The notes beneath the pieces were generated by a model that made no database searches, had not been told where the DNA came from, and was given only the letters and a program-made list of their open reading frames with translations. 33,629 bases of DNA, taken from assembly GCA_004558865.1 (NCBI GenBank), contig SFCY01000005.1, positions 1 to 33,629 of the forward strand, given 5' to 3'. The position numbers and the translations under genes are program-made. Shown here one piece after another: positions 1-7,119 of the stretch (its first letter is position 1; the number at the start of each line of letters is the position of its first letter). The DNA comes from Bacteroidales bacterium (lineage in GTDB: Bacteria; Bacteroidota; Bacteroidia; Bacteroidales; Bacteroidaceae).

Positions 1-10
1 CGCACATGTA

Positions 11-106
11 TCAACCAAATATAAAAGTAATGTTTAACCGGGTCAACCAACATTAAAAATAAGGCTTAAAGTAGTCAACCAAAAACGTTAAACTACATTT
101 TGCTGT
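11..106. repeat. 32-bp-period degenerate tandem repeat
   Basis: The octamer TCAACCAA occurs at 11-18, 43-50 and 75-82, exactly 32 bp apart. Each copy is followed by an AT-rich spacer with TTAAA or ATTAAAA segments in similar places, so this is a diverged tandem array of about three units. It may continue to the left of the window. No coding frame or promoter is apparent. Confidence 0.6.
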
Positions 107-119
107 CGCTTTTTCAACA

Positions 120-267
120 TCTGTGACGGTTGTCCCATTGTTGTGTGACGGTTGTTCTACTGTTGTGTGACAGCTGCTCCATTGTTGTGTGTCAGCTGCC
201 ACACTGTTATACAGCCCATTATCCATTGGCTGTGAGACCATTTTCCATCGGCCAGCTGACCATTTTC
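120..267. repeat. 22-bp-period tandem repeat array
   Basis: Four units of exactly 22 bp start at 120, 142, 164 and 186. They share the pattern TGTGTGACrGyTGyyCymyTGT. After a 16-bp interruption, two more 22-bp units with a different sequence (CATyGGC...GACCATTTTC) lie at 224-245 and 246-267. Several units contain the core CAGCTG with flanking GTG/CAC, so they are partly self-complementary. The same period and a related core reappear at 16538-16625. The remaining bases to the divIC promoter hold nothing I recognise apart from short GGCC-TTT-GGCC pairing near 313-323. Confidence 0.65.
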
Positions 268-390
268 ATCGGCTGCCAGCCCTTTCTTCAAGAACAAGCA
301 CCCAAGCGGGAGACGGCCTTTGGCCAACGCGGGAGCCATCAGGAGGGCTGTGTCCCATTCGCCGCGGTTGAAAAAAAACAATCCGTTTGT

Positions 391-421
391 TTTGTTCTTC
401 GCTCGATTTCTGCTACCTTTG
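391..421 (+). promoter_or_regulatory. Bacteroidetes-type promoter of the divIC gene
   Basis: The -33 element TTTG (391-394) is separated by 19 bp from the -7 element TACCTTTG (414-421). This matches the Bacteroidetes sigma-ABfr consensus TTTG-N19-21-TAnnTTTG. The start codon lies 18 bp downstream, giving a short A-rich leader. Confidence 0.75.
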
Positions 422-439
422 CAAGCAAAACAACGCAAC

Positions 440-793
440 ATGCCAAACAGACTAAATGGTTTCTGGTCGTTTCTGTCCCATTATAAATACGCCATCGTGA
501 TTATAGTGGGCACGCTCATCGTGGTGTTTTTCGACGAGAACAGCGTTATGAGGCTCGTGCAGCTCAACTTGCAGATTGACGACTTGGAGGACGAGATCAA
601 CAACTACAAGGAGCGCAACGCCAACAACATCAGGAAGCTTGACGAGCTGAAGCGCAATCCAAACGCCATAGAGAAGATAGCGCGCGAGCAATACTTCATG
701 AAGGCCGACAACGAGGACATCTACGTGCTGAGCGACGACAAGAAGGCTCCCGAGACCAACGACAAGTTTGGCCAGACAGACGACAACGAATAA
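440..793 (+). CDS. Septum formation initiator (FtsB/DivIC family)
   Basis: A 117-residue single-pass protein of the size and layout of FtsB/DivIC, which bridges FtsQ/FtsL in the divisome at midcell. It has a short N-terminal cytoplasmic segment, one membrane helix at about residues 15-31, a coiled coil at about 35-75 rich in Glu, Asp, Lys and Leu heptads, and the typical end of the family domain with an 'AREQYFMK' motif near residue 82. An acidic tail of about 25 residues follows. The ATG at 440 was chosen because it sits just after a good promoter and directly before the membrane helix; frames open further upstream would add a non-conserved leader covering the promoter. The next gene starts 16 bp downstream, so the two are probably co-transcribed. 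Confidence 0.85.
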   Translation: MPNRLNGFWSFLSHYKYAIVIIVGTLIVVFFDENSVMRLVQLNLQIDDLEDEINNYKERNANNIRKLDELKRNPNAIEKIAREQYFMKADNEDIYVLSDDKKAPETNDKFGQTDDNE

Positions 794-809
794 TCTCAAA
801 GACAACAGA

Positions 810-1250
810 ATGAAAGAACTCAACAAGTGGCAGAGCACCGTTTTCATGGTGGGCGGCGGAATCATGACACTCGGTGCGATAGGCTTTGCCGTGGTGCTGT
901 GGAACGTCGACGCCAGGCGCGTCTGCAGCTGGGCCTATCTGATAGGGGCAGTGATGTTCTGCCTGATGCAGACCATGCAGAGCTATGAGGGGCGCAACTT
1001 CGTGGTGCGGCGACTCAAGCGCATACAGGGCGTGGCCGACCTGCTCTTCATCATCGCCGGATTCCTGATGATAGACAACATGTGGCTCATCACGCGGCCC
1101 CTCTTCAACAACGACATCGACTATCTCAACGCCATGGGCAACAAATGGGTGCTTGCGCTGCTCATCGCGGCCATCCTCGAAATGTACACCGCCACGCGAA
1201 TCTCGATGGAGCTGAAAAAGGACACAACACCTGACGGGGAGGGGAAATAG
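810..1250 (+). CDS. Small integral membrane protein, function unknown
   Basis: A 146-residue protein with four probable membrane helices at about residues 10-32, 38-56, 70-91 and 112-131, and a short charged cytoplasmic tail. I do not recognise a catalytic motif. The loop after helix 2 contains a basic stretch (RRLKRIQG) expected to face the cytoplasm, and polar Asn/Asp residues lie in the loop between helices 3 and 4. It starts 16 bp after the divIC-like gene with no promoter between, so it is likely in the same transcript. A link to cell division or envelope assembly is inferred only from this position. The ATG at 810 follows an A-rich leader typical of Bacteroidetes starts. Confidence 0.75.
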   Translation: MKELNKWQSTVFMVGGGIMTLGAIGFAVVLWNVDARRVCSWAYLIGAVMFCLMQTMQSYEGRNFVVRRLKRIQGVADLLFIIAGFLMIDNMWLITRPLFNNDIDYLNAMGNKWVLALLIAAILEMYTATRISMELKKDTTPDGEGK

Positions 1251-1333
1251 CCGACGTTTGAAAAAAAAACATAAAAGAACACCGTAGAAAATTAAATTCG
1301 ATAAATTTTCTTTTTTACCCGAATAATTGATAT

Positions 1334-1341
1334 TACCTTTG
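1334..1341 (+). promoter_or_regulatory. -7 element before the DUF4369 lipoprotein gene
   Basis: TACCTTTG fits TAnnTTTG, 22 bp before the ATG at 1364. The bases about 20 bp upstream are a T-rich stretch with no exact TTTG, so only the -7 element is clear. The 1251-1333 gap is otherwise A/T-rich and featureless. Confidence 0.55.
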
Positions 1342-1363
1342 TGGTTACGAAACAAGGTCGAGT

Positions 1364-2137
1364 ATGAATAAACTTCTTTACGCATTTACAACACTCTCTG
1401 CAGCGTGCTTCGCCTCGTGTGCCGGCACCTACAACATCAAGGGCACTTCCAACGACTCCAACTTGGAGGAGAGCAAGATCTACCTCACGGTGTTGCACAA
1501 CAACGAGCCCAAGAACATCGATTCCTGCGAGGTAGTGCACGGACAATTCTCCTTTTCCGGAACCGTGGACTCCGTGCGCGTGGCCATGATAGGGCAGCTG
1601 CCGGTGGTGCTTGAGGAAGGCGACATAACCGTGAAGGACGACAACACGCAGAGCTCGGCCACAGGCACACCGCTCAACGACAAGCTGTCAGACTTCATGC
1701 GTAAATACCAGCAAATCATCAACCAGTATTCCGAGCTTCAGCGCCGCCCCTACCAGGCCATGATGAACGGAGAGGACATGAACGCCGTGCAAGTGGAGGT
1801 GGAGAAGAAAAGCCACGAGCTCAACGACAGGATGGACAAGCTGCTGACCGGTTTCGTGACGGAGAACTTCGACAATGTGCTTGGACCCTGGGTGTTCCTC
1901 AACGCCTGCTCCATGCGCTTCAACGGCGTGCCGATGACCGACGCCTGGGTGGAGGAGATCATGAGCCGCGCCCCGCAGAAGTTCAAGAGCAATCCCCTCG
2001 TGAGCCAATACTACCGCAAGGCCCAGGAGAACGAGCGCATCATGAACGGCTCTGAGCAGGCTCCGGCCACTCCGGCCGCCGCAGCGGCCCCCACGCCCCA
2101 CCAGATGGCCCAACCGAAAGACTCCGCCTCACGTTGA
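1364..2137 (+). CDS. DUF4369-type lipoprotein
   Basis: A 257-residue putative lipoprotein. The first 18 residues form a signal peptide ending in a lipobox-like FAS-C, with Cys19 as the expected lipidated residue. Residues of about 24-100 resemble the DUF4369 N-terminal beta domain common in Bacteroidetes lipoproteins ('IKGTS...IYLTVLHN...IDSCEVVHGQFSFSGTVDS'). In many relatives this domain precedes a thioredoxin-like domain, but here no CxxC is seen. The rest (about 100-225) is helical and rich in charged residues, and the protein ends in an Ala/Pro-rich tail. It begins a tightly packed run: dihydroorotase starts 21 bp later. The role is unknown; envelope location is a confident inference from the signal. 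Confidence 0.75.
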   Translation: MNKLLYAFTTLSAACFASCAGTYNIKGTSNDSNLEESKIYLTVLHNNEPKNIDSCEVVHGQFSFSGTVDSVRVAMIGQLPVVLEEGDITVKDDNTQSSATGTPLNDKLSDFMRKYQQIINQYSELQRRPYQAMMNGEDMNAVQVEVEKKSHELNDRMDKLLTGFVTENFDNVLGPWVFLNACSMRFNGVPMTDAWVEEIMSRAPQKFKSNPLVSQYYRKAQENERIMNGSEQAPATPAAAAAPTPHQMAQPKDSASR

Positions 2138-2158
2138 ACCACTCAAGAACGAAATGAG

Positions 2159-3511
2159 ATGACAACTTTGATATACGGCGGACGCATCGTGAACGAGGGC
2201 CGCACCTTCTACGGCTCGCTCATCATCAACGACGGCGTCATAGCCGACATCCAGGAAGGAAACATCCGCCCCCGTGGCAGCTACCAGCACTCGGTAGATG
2301 CCACGGGGTGTTTTGTTTTGCCCGGCATCATCGACAGCCATGTCCACTTCCGCGAGCCGGGACTCACCCGCAAGGCCGACATCGAGAGTGAGAGCCGGGC
2401 CGCCGCCTACGGTGGGGTCACCTCCTATCTGGAAATGCCCAACACCGTGCCGCAGACCACGACCATCAAGGCCTTGGAGCAGAAATGGCAATTGGCCGCC
2501 GGGGAGAGCCACGTCAACTATGGCTTCTTCTTCGGAGCCACCAACACCAACGCCAGCCTCTTCCACCAGATCGACCGCTCGCTCATCCCGGGCATCAAGC
2601 TGTTTATGGGAGCCAGCACGGGCAACATGCTCGTGGACCGGCGCGAGGCCCTCGACAGCGTGTTCGGCGAGGCGGCGCGCCTCCACCTGCCCGTGATGGC
2701 CCACTGCGAGGACACCGAAATCATCAACCGCAACATGCGCGAGGCCAAGGCCGCCATGGGCCCGGACCCCGACATCAGCCGGCATCCGCTCATCCGCTCG
2801 GCCGAGGCATGCTACGCCTCGTCGGCCAAGGCCGTGGAACTGGCCCGACGCCACGGTACGCGCCTCCACATCGCCCACCTCTCCACGGCACGCGAGCTGC
2901 AACTGCTCGACATGCCAACGGACACAAGCCTGCCCCAAATCACGGGCGAGGCCACACTGGCCCACCTGCTCTTCGACGACAGCGACTACGCCCGCTTGGG
3001 AGCACTCATCAAGTGCAACCCCGCCGTGAAGACCGCCGCCGACAAGCAGGCACTGCGACAGGCCGTAGCCAGCGGCCGCATCTACACCGTGGGCACCGAC
3101 CACGCACCCCACCTCTTGGAGGAGAAGCAGGGAGGAGCCGCCACGGCCAAGTCGGGCATGCCCATGATCCAGTTCTCACTGGTCAGCATGCTGCAGCTGG
3201 CCGACGAGGGCGTGCTGGGCATAGAGCGGATCGTGGAACTGATGTGCCACCATCCCGCACGCCTCTTCGGCATCAGCCGCAGGGGCTACCTGCGCCCAGG
3301 CTACCATGCCGACGTCACCATCGTGAGGCCCAACGCCCGGTGGACATTGACCAAGGAGCTGATACAGAGCAAATGCAAGTGGAGCCCATTGGAAGGACAC
3401 ACCTTCAACTGGCGCGTGGAACACACCTACTGCAACGGACGTCATATATATAATAAAGGTATATTCGCACCCGACAGCAAGGGCGAGCAACTGAAGTTCG
3501 ACAACCCATGA
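2159..3511 (+). CDS. pyrC: Dihydroorotase
   Basis: Catalyses the reversible cyclisation of carbamoyl aspartate to dihydroorotate in pyrimidine synthesis, in the cytoplasm. The 450-residue protein has the amidohydrolase metal site: Asp59-x-His61-x-His63 followed by FREPG, the candidate carboxylated lysine Lys147 in GIKLFMG, His182 in AHCED, His240 in HIAHLST and catalytic Asp314 in GTDHAPH. The substrate-binding Asn in 'MPNT' is near residue 95. The length fits the ~430-450-residue bacterial class. The ATG at 2159 is 21 bp after the lipoprotein gene, and the stop overlaps the next start by 4 bp (ATGA), so translation of the two is probably coupled. No other pyr gene is present in the window. 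Confidence 0.95.
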   Translation: MTTLIYGGRIVNEGRTFYGSLIINDGVIADIQEGNIRPRGSYQHSVDATGCFVLPGIIDSHVHFREPGLTRKADIESESRAAAYGGVTSYLEMPNTVPQTTTIKALEQKWQLAAGESHVNYGFFFGATNTNASLFHQIDRSLIPGIKLFMGASTGNMLVDRREALDSVFGEAARLHLPVMAHCEDTEIINRNMREAKAAMGPDPDISRHPLIRSAEACYASSAKAVELARRHGTRLHIAHLSTARELQLLDMPTDTSLPQITGEATLAHLLFDDSDYARLGALIKCNPAVKTAADKQALRQAVASGRIYTVGTDHAPHLLEEKQGGAATAKSGMPMIQFSLVSMLQLADEGVLGIERIVELMCHHPARLFGISRRGYLRPGYHADVTIVRPNARWTLTKELIQSKCKWSPLEGHTFNWRVEHTYCNGRHIYNKGIFAPDSKGEQLKFDNP

Positions 3512-4323
3512 AGATGCGCCATACACTCCACTACAAGGTGGCCGTGCTGCGCCCACTCGTCAACTGGGCCTACTTCTTCCACGCATGGGGGATGAACGGC
3601 AAGCCCGAGCAGCAGCGGCTCCAACTGCGCCGCGACGCCGAGGCCATGCTCTCCCAATGGGAAGCACGCTACGAGGCCCGGGCCGTGTTCGCGCTCTTCG
3701 ACGCTGGCAGCGACGGCGACGACATCGTGACCGACGAGGGGCGAATCCCACTGCTGCGCCAGCAGCACGGCGGCAATGAGCCCGACCTCTGCCTGGCCGA
3801 CTTTGTGCGCCCGCTGTCATCGGGCGTGGCCGACACCATAGGTGTCTTCGCCACCACCACCGACCCCGCCATGGCCCAAGCCGGCGCCGATCCCTACGCC
3901 TCGCTCCTGGCCCAGACGCTGGCCGACCGGCTGGCCGAGGCCGCCACAGAGATGATGCACCTTGAAGTGAGGCGACACTACTGGGGCTACGCCCCCAACG
4001 AGAGCTTGACCACGGAGGAGCTCCACGCCGAACGGTTCCAAGGCATACGACCCGCAGTGGGCTATCCCTCCATGCCCGACACCAGCGTCAACTTCATCCT
4101 CGACAAGCTCATCGACTTCGGCTCCATCGGCATCCGACTCACCGAGAGCGGCATGATGATGCCCCACGCCAGCGTGTCGGGTCTCATGCTCGCCCATCCC
4201 CAGGCGCGCTATTTCGCGCTGGGTCCCATCGGCGAGGACCAGCTCAACGACTACGCCCGCAGGCGCGGCACCACGGCAAGCCGCCTTAGACCGTTCCTGC
4301 AGGCCAACTTACGAAACGACTGA
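3508..4323 (+). CDS. Stand-alone methionine synthase (MetH) B12 reactivation domain
   Basis: A 271-residue protein that matches the C-terminal AdoMet-binding activation domain of cobalamin-dependent methionine synthase. In E. coli MetH that domain uses AdoMet and reduced flavodoxin to rescue oxidised cob(II)alamin. Visible hallmarks are RRHYWGY (about 155-161), FQGIRPAVGYPSMPD (about 177-191; Arg181 and Tyr186 match the RPAPGYP motif that contacts AdoMet) and MPHASVSG followed by the family C-terminal pattern 'HPQARYFALGPI...DYARRRG'. No B12-binding, pterin or homocysteine domain is attached, so this is a split protein like the separate activation domain known in Thermotoga. The rest of MetH must be encoded elsewhere. 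It overlaps pyrC by 4 bp. A second possible start lies two codons downstream. Confidence 0.88.
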   Translation: MKMRHTLHYKVAVLRPLVNWAYFFHAWGMNGKPEQQRLQLRRDAEAMLSQWEARYEARAVFALFDAGSDGDDIVTDEGRIPLLRQQHGGNEPDLCLADFVRPLSSGVADTIGVFATTTDPAMAQAGADPYASLLAQTLADRLAEAATEMMHLEVRRHYWGYAPNESLTTEELHAERFQGIRPAVGYPSMPDTSVNFILDKLIDFGSIGIRLTESGMMMPHASVSGLMLAHPQARYFALGPIGEDQLNDYARRRGTTASRLRPFLQANLRND

Positions 4324-4327
4324 ACAC

Positions 4328-5497
4328 TTGATATACAGAATACTCATACCGCTGCTGCTTGCCATCGTGCTGCCCGAGATCTACATCGACTGCCACTTCC
4401 TGCGCAAGCATTTCAGGCGTCATCCGTGGCGCAGGCTCGCATGGTGGGTCCCCACGCTGGTGATGGTGGGCTACACCGTGGCCTTGGCTGGAGTGAGGAG
4501 TTTCGCGCCGGCCGACGTGGTGTGGCTGAAGATATACATGGGGCTGTTCGCCTTCCTCTCGGGGCCGAAGTTCTTCTTCGCCCTCTGCTCGTTTGCGGGG
4601 TTGGGCCTGCAGCGGCTCTTCCGCATGCGCCACAACTATGGCGACATGGGGGGCGTCTTCGTGGCCATCAGCGTCATCGTGTGCTACTTCTACGCCTGTG
4701 TGTTCGGCATCCGCCAGTTTGCGGTGAGGCGTGTGGACCTGAGCTTCAAGGACCTCCCCACCAAGTTCGACGGCTACCGCATCGTGCTTTTCTCCGACGC
4801 CCACGTGGGCTCGTTCAAGGGCTCGCTGAGCCGAATGCTCGCGCGCGATGTGGACAGCATCAACGCCCAACGGCCCGACATGATCGTGTTCACGGGCGAC
4901 CTGCAGAACCTGCAGCCCGATGAGATCCGCCCTTTCATGGGACAGCTGTCGATCCTTAGGGCCAAGGACGGCGTGTGGTCGGTGCTCGGCAACCACGACT
5001 ACAGCTTCTACATCTCGGCCACCGACAGCGTGAAGGCCGCCAACGAGAGGCTCATCCGGGAGCTGGAGCGGGCGTGTGGCTGGCACCTGCTCGAAAACAG
5101 CCACCACGTCGTGCGCCGAGGACAAGACTCCATCGTGATAGCCGGCGAGGGCAACTTCGGCAACGGCATCTATCCCGAGCGAGCCAACCTCATGCAGACA
5201 CTCCGCGGGGTGGACAAGAGGAGCTTCGTGGTGATGCTGCAGCATTCGCCCGTGGCTTGGCACAAGGACATCCTCCCCCACTCCAACGTGCAGCTCACCC
5301 TCAGCGGCCACACCCACGGCGGGCAGATGAGCGTGTTCGGCCTACGCCCCACGGCGCTGCACGGCGACCCCGACTATGGACTCTACCGCGAGGGCAGCCG
5401 CATGCTCTATGTCACAGGTGGCATAGGAGCCTTGGTGCCCTTCCGGTTCAACATGCCGGCCGAAATCGTAGTCATCACCCTAAAGCAAGGACAATGA
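4328..5497 (+). CDS. Membrane-anchored calcineurin-like metallophosphoesterase
   Basis: A 389-residue protein with about four N-terminal membrane helices (roughly 3-20, 38-55, 68-92, 108-127) followed by a calcineurin-like phosphoesterase domain. The metal-binding motifs are complete: Asp157-x-His159 (FSDAHVG), Gly190-Asp191 (TGDLQN), GNHD at 221-224, and SGHTHGGQ at about 326-333. The layout is like YaeI/YkuE-type membrane phosphoesterases; the substrate cannot be told from sequence. The start is TTG at 4328: it is only 4 bp after the previous stop, and the next in-frame ATG would remove the first membrane helix. The stop overlaps plsC by 4 bp, which fits a role in lipid or envelope metabolism. 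Confidence 0.85.
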   Translation: MIYRILIPLLLAIVLPEIYIDCHFLRKHFRRHPWRRLAWWVPTLVMVGYTVALAGVRSFAPADVVWLKIYMGLFAFLSGPKFFFALCSFAGLGLQRLFRMRHNYGDMGGVFVAISVIVCYFYACVFGIRQFAVRRVDLSFKDLPTKFDGYRIVLFSDAHVGSFKGSLSRMLARDVDSINAQRPDMIVFTGDLQNLQPDEIRPFMGQLSILRAKDGVWSVLGNHDYSFYISATDSVKAANERLIRELERACGWHLLENSHHVVRRGQDSIVIAGEGNFGNGIYPERANLMQTLRGVDKRSFVVMLQHSPVAWHKDILPHSNVQLTLSGHTHGGQMSVFGLRPTALHGDPDYGLYREGSRMLYVTGGIGALVPFRFNMPAEIVVITLKQGQ

Positions 5498-6252
5498 AAA
5501 TACTCTACCGCACGTACCAAATCGTGGTCTTCCTGCCACTCTTCCTCCTCCTCACCATCGCGACAGCCATCACCACGGTGGTGGGCTGCCTGATTGGCAA
5601 CGGCCACTTCTGGGGCTACTACCCGGGCCGCTACTGGTCGCAGGCCACCGTCAGGCTGCTCTTCCTCCCCGTCAGGGTGGAGGGGCGCGAGCATCTGAAG
5701 AAGGGCCAGAGCTATGTGTTCGTGGCCAACCACCAGGGCGCATTCGACATCTTCCTGATCTATGGCTTCCTCAACCGCAACTTCAAGTGGATGATGAAGC
5801 ACCAGCTCAGGCGCATCCCCCTTGTGGGCTATGCCTCGCAGTGCGCCCACCACATCTTCGTGGACCGTGGCGGAGCCAGCAAGATCCGCAAGAGCTACGA
5901 GCAGGCGCGGGAGATTCTGTGCGAGGGCATGTCGCTCGTTGTGTTTCCAGAGGGAGCGCGCACGTTCACCGGCCACATGGGCAAGTTTCGCCGCGGGGCG
6001 TTCATGCTGGCCGACGAGCTGCAGCTGCCCGTGGTGCCGCTCACCATCAACGGCTCGTTCAATGTCATGCCGCGGATGCGCGATTTCCGTTTCGTGGAGT
6101 GGCATCCGCTGAAGCTCACCATCCACGAGCCCATCCTCCCCGAGGGGCAGGGGCGCGACAACATCGCCCGCACGGAGAAGCTGGCCTACGATGCCGTGAT
6201 GGGTGGCCTCGCGCCCGAATACCAAGGCTATGTGGAGAACCCCGACCAGTAG
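5494..6252 (+). CDS. plsC: 1-acyl-sn-glycerol-3-phosphate acyltransferase (PlsC family)
   Basis: A 252-residue membrane acyltransferase expected to transfer an acyl chain to lysophosphatidic acid at the inner membrane. A hydrophobic N-terminal segment (about 9-35) precedes the catalytic motif NHQGAFD (His80 to Asp85, the HxxxxD pair). The binding motif FPEGART lies at 151-157 and a later PLTING segment follows. The ATG at 5494 overlaps the phosphoesterase stop (ATGA), so the two are translationally coupled. It ends the run that began at 1364. The following 110 bp contain a short GC-rich hairpin (6260-6276) without a T tract and then the promoter of the next gene. Assignment to the family is sure; acyl acceptor specificity is inferred. 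Confidence 0.9.
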   Translation: MKILYRTYQIVVFLPLFLLLTIATAITTVVGCLIGNGHFWGYYPGRYWSQATVRLLFLPVRVEGREHLKKGQSYVFVANHQGAFDIFLIYGFLNRNFKWMMKHQLRRIPLVGYASQCAHHIFVDRGGASKIRKSYEQAREILCEGMSLVVFPEGARTFTGHMGKFRRGAFMLADELQLPVVPLTINGSFNVMPRMRDFRFVEWHPLKLTIHEPILPEGQGRDNIARTEKLAYDAVMGGLAPEYQGYVENPDQ

Positions 6253-6334
6253 GCCATCCCCCGCACAGACCGCGGGCAACAGGCTTTTGGGCGAAAATTT
6301 ATCAATATTTCTTCGCTTTTCATAATAATATTCG

Positions 6335-6342
6335 TATCTTTG
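6335..6342 (+). promoter_or_regulatory. -7 element before the glycosyltransferase/mfd operon
   Basis: TATCTTTG matches TAnnTTTG, 21 bp before the ATG at 6364, in an AT-rich stretch. A TTCG at 6312-6315, 19 bp upstream, is a weak -33 candidate. Confidence 0.6.
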
Positions 6343-6363
6343 CAATAATAAAAATTTATAGCG

Positions 6364-7113
6364 ATGAATTCCAGCGATTCCATAGTCATCATCCCCACCT
6401 ATAATGAGAAGGAGAATATAGAGAAGATCATCCGGGCCGTGTTTGGCTTGGAGAAGTGCTTTCATATCCTTGTTATCGACGACGGAAGCCCAGACGGCAC
6501 CGCCGCCATCGTGGAGCGTCTGATGGGCGGAGAGTTCGCCGACCGTCTGTTCATCATCAAGCGCAAGGGCAAACAGGGATTGGGCACGGCCTACATCACA
6601 GGCTTCAAATGGGCGCTGGAACACCGCTACGACTACATCTTCGAGATGGACGCCGACTTCAGCCACAACCCCAACGACCTGCCGCGACTCTACCACGCCA
6701 CCCACGACGAGGGCTACGACGTGGCCATCGGCTCGCGCTATGTCTGTGGGGTGAACGTGGTCAACTGGCCCATCGGGCGCGTGCTGATGAGCTACTTCGC
6801 CTCGCAGTATGTGCGCATCGTCACCGGCTTCAAGGTACACGACACCACGGCGGGATTCGTATGCTATCGCCGCCGGGTGCTGGAGACCATCCCCCTGGAC
6901 CAGATACGCTTCAAGGGCTACGGATTCCAAATAGAGATGAAGTTCACCGCCTACAAGATAGGCTTCAAGATCAAGGAAGTACCCGTGGTGTTTGTCAATC
7001 GCCGTGAGGGAACGAGCAAGATGAGCGGTGGCATCTTCGGCGAGGCCTTCCTTGGCGTGATGCGCCTGCGCCTTGACGGGTGGTTCAGGAAATATCCCAA
7101 AATCAAAGGCTGA
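6364..7113 (+). CDS. Polyprenol-phosphate mannosyltransferase-like GT2 glycosyltransferase
   Basis: A 249-residue GT-A fold glycosyltransferase of family 2, closest in pattern to dolichol/polyprenol-phosphate mannose synthases (DPM1), which transfer a sugar from a nucleotide donor to a lipid phosphate on the cytoplasmic side of the membrane. Visible motifs are IIPTYNEKENIE near the N-terminus, VIDDGSPDGT (about 38-47), the metal-binding EMDADFSHNP (about 97-106), GSRYVCG (about 123-129) and a late YGFQIEMKF plus 'VNRREGTSKMSG' segment. It ends soon after the catalytic domain with no C-terminal membrane helices, as in the catalytic-only DPM1 class. mfd begins 6 bp after the stop, so they share a transcript. 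The exact sugar is not readable from sequence. Confidence 0.88.
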   Translation: MNSSDSIVIIPTYNEKENIEKIIRAVFGLEKCFHILVIDDGSPDGTAAIVERLMGGEFADRLFIIKRKGKQGLGTAYITGFKWALEHRYDYIFEMDADFSHNPNDLPRLYHATHDEGYDVAIGSRYVCGVNVVNWPIGRVLMSYFASQYVRIVTGFKVHDTTAGFVCYRRRVLETIPLDQIRFKGYGFQIEMKFTAYKIGFKIKEVPVVFVNRREGTSKMSGGIFGEAFLGVMRLRLDGWFRKYPKIKG

Positions 7114-7119
7114 CATCCA

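Noticed and set aside
130..486. Coding frames in the left gap
   Set aside because: The frames run through the 22-bp repeats and the divIC promoter, with Cys/Val-rich low-complexity translations.
4975..5493. N-terminal extension of PlsC into the phosphoesterase gene
   Set aside because: The upstream part is an Arg/Pro/Ala-rich out-of-frame translation. The ATG at 5494 gives a normal PlsC N-terminus.
6260..6276. Terminator after plsC
   Set aside because: The CCCGC/GCGGG stem is only 5 bp and lacks a T tract, so it is not convincing.
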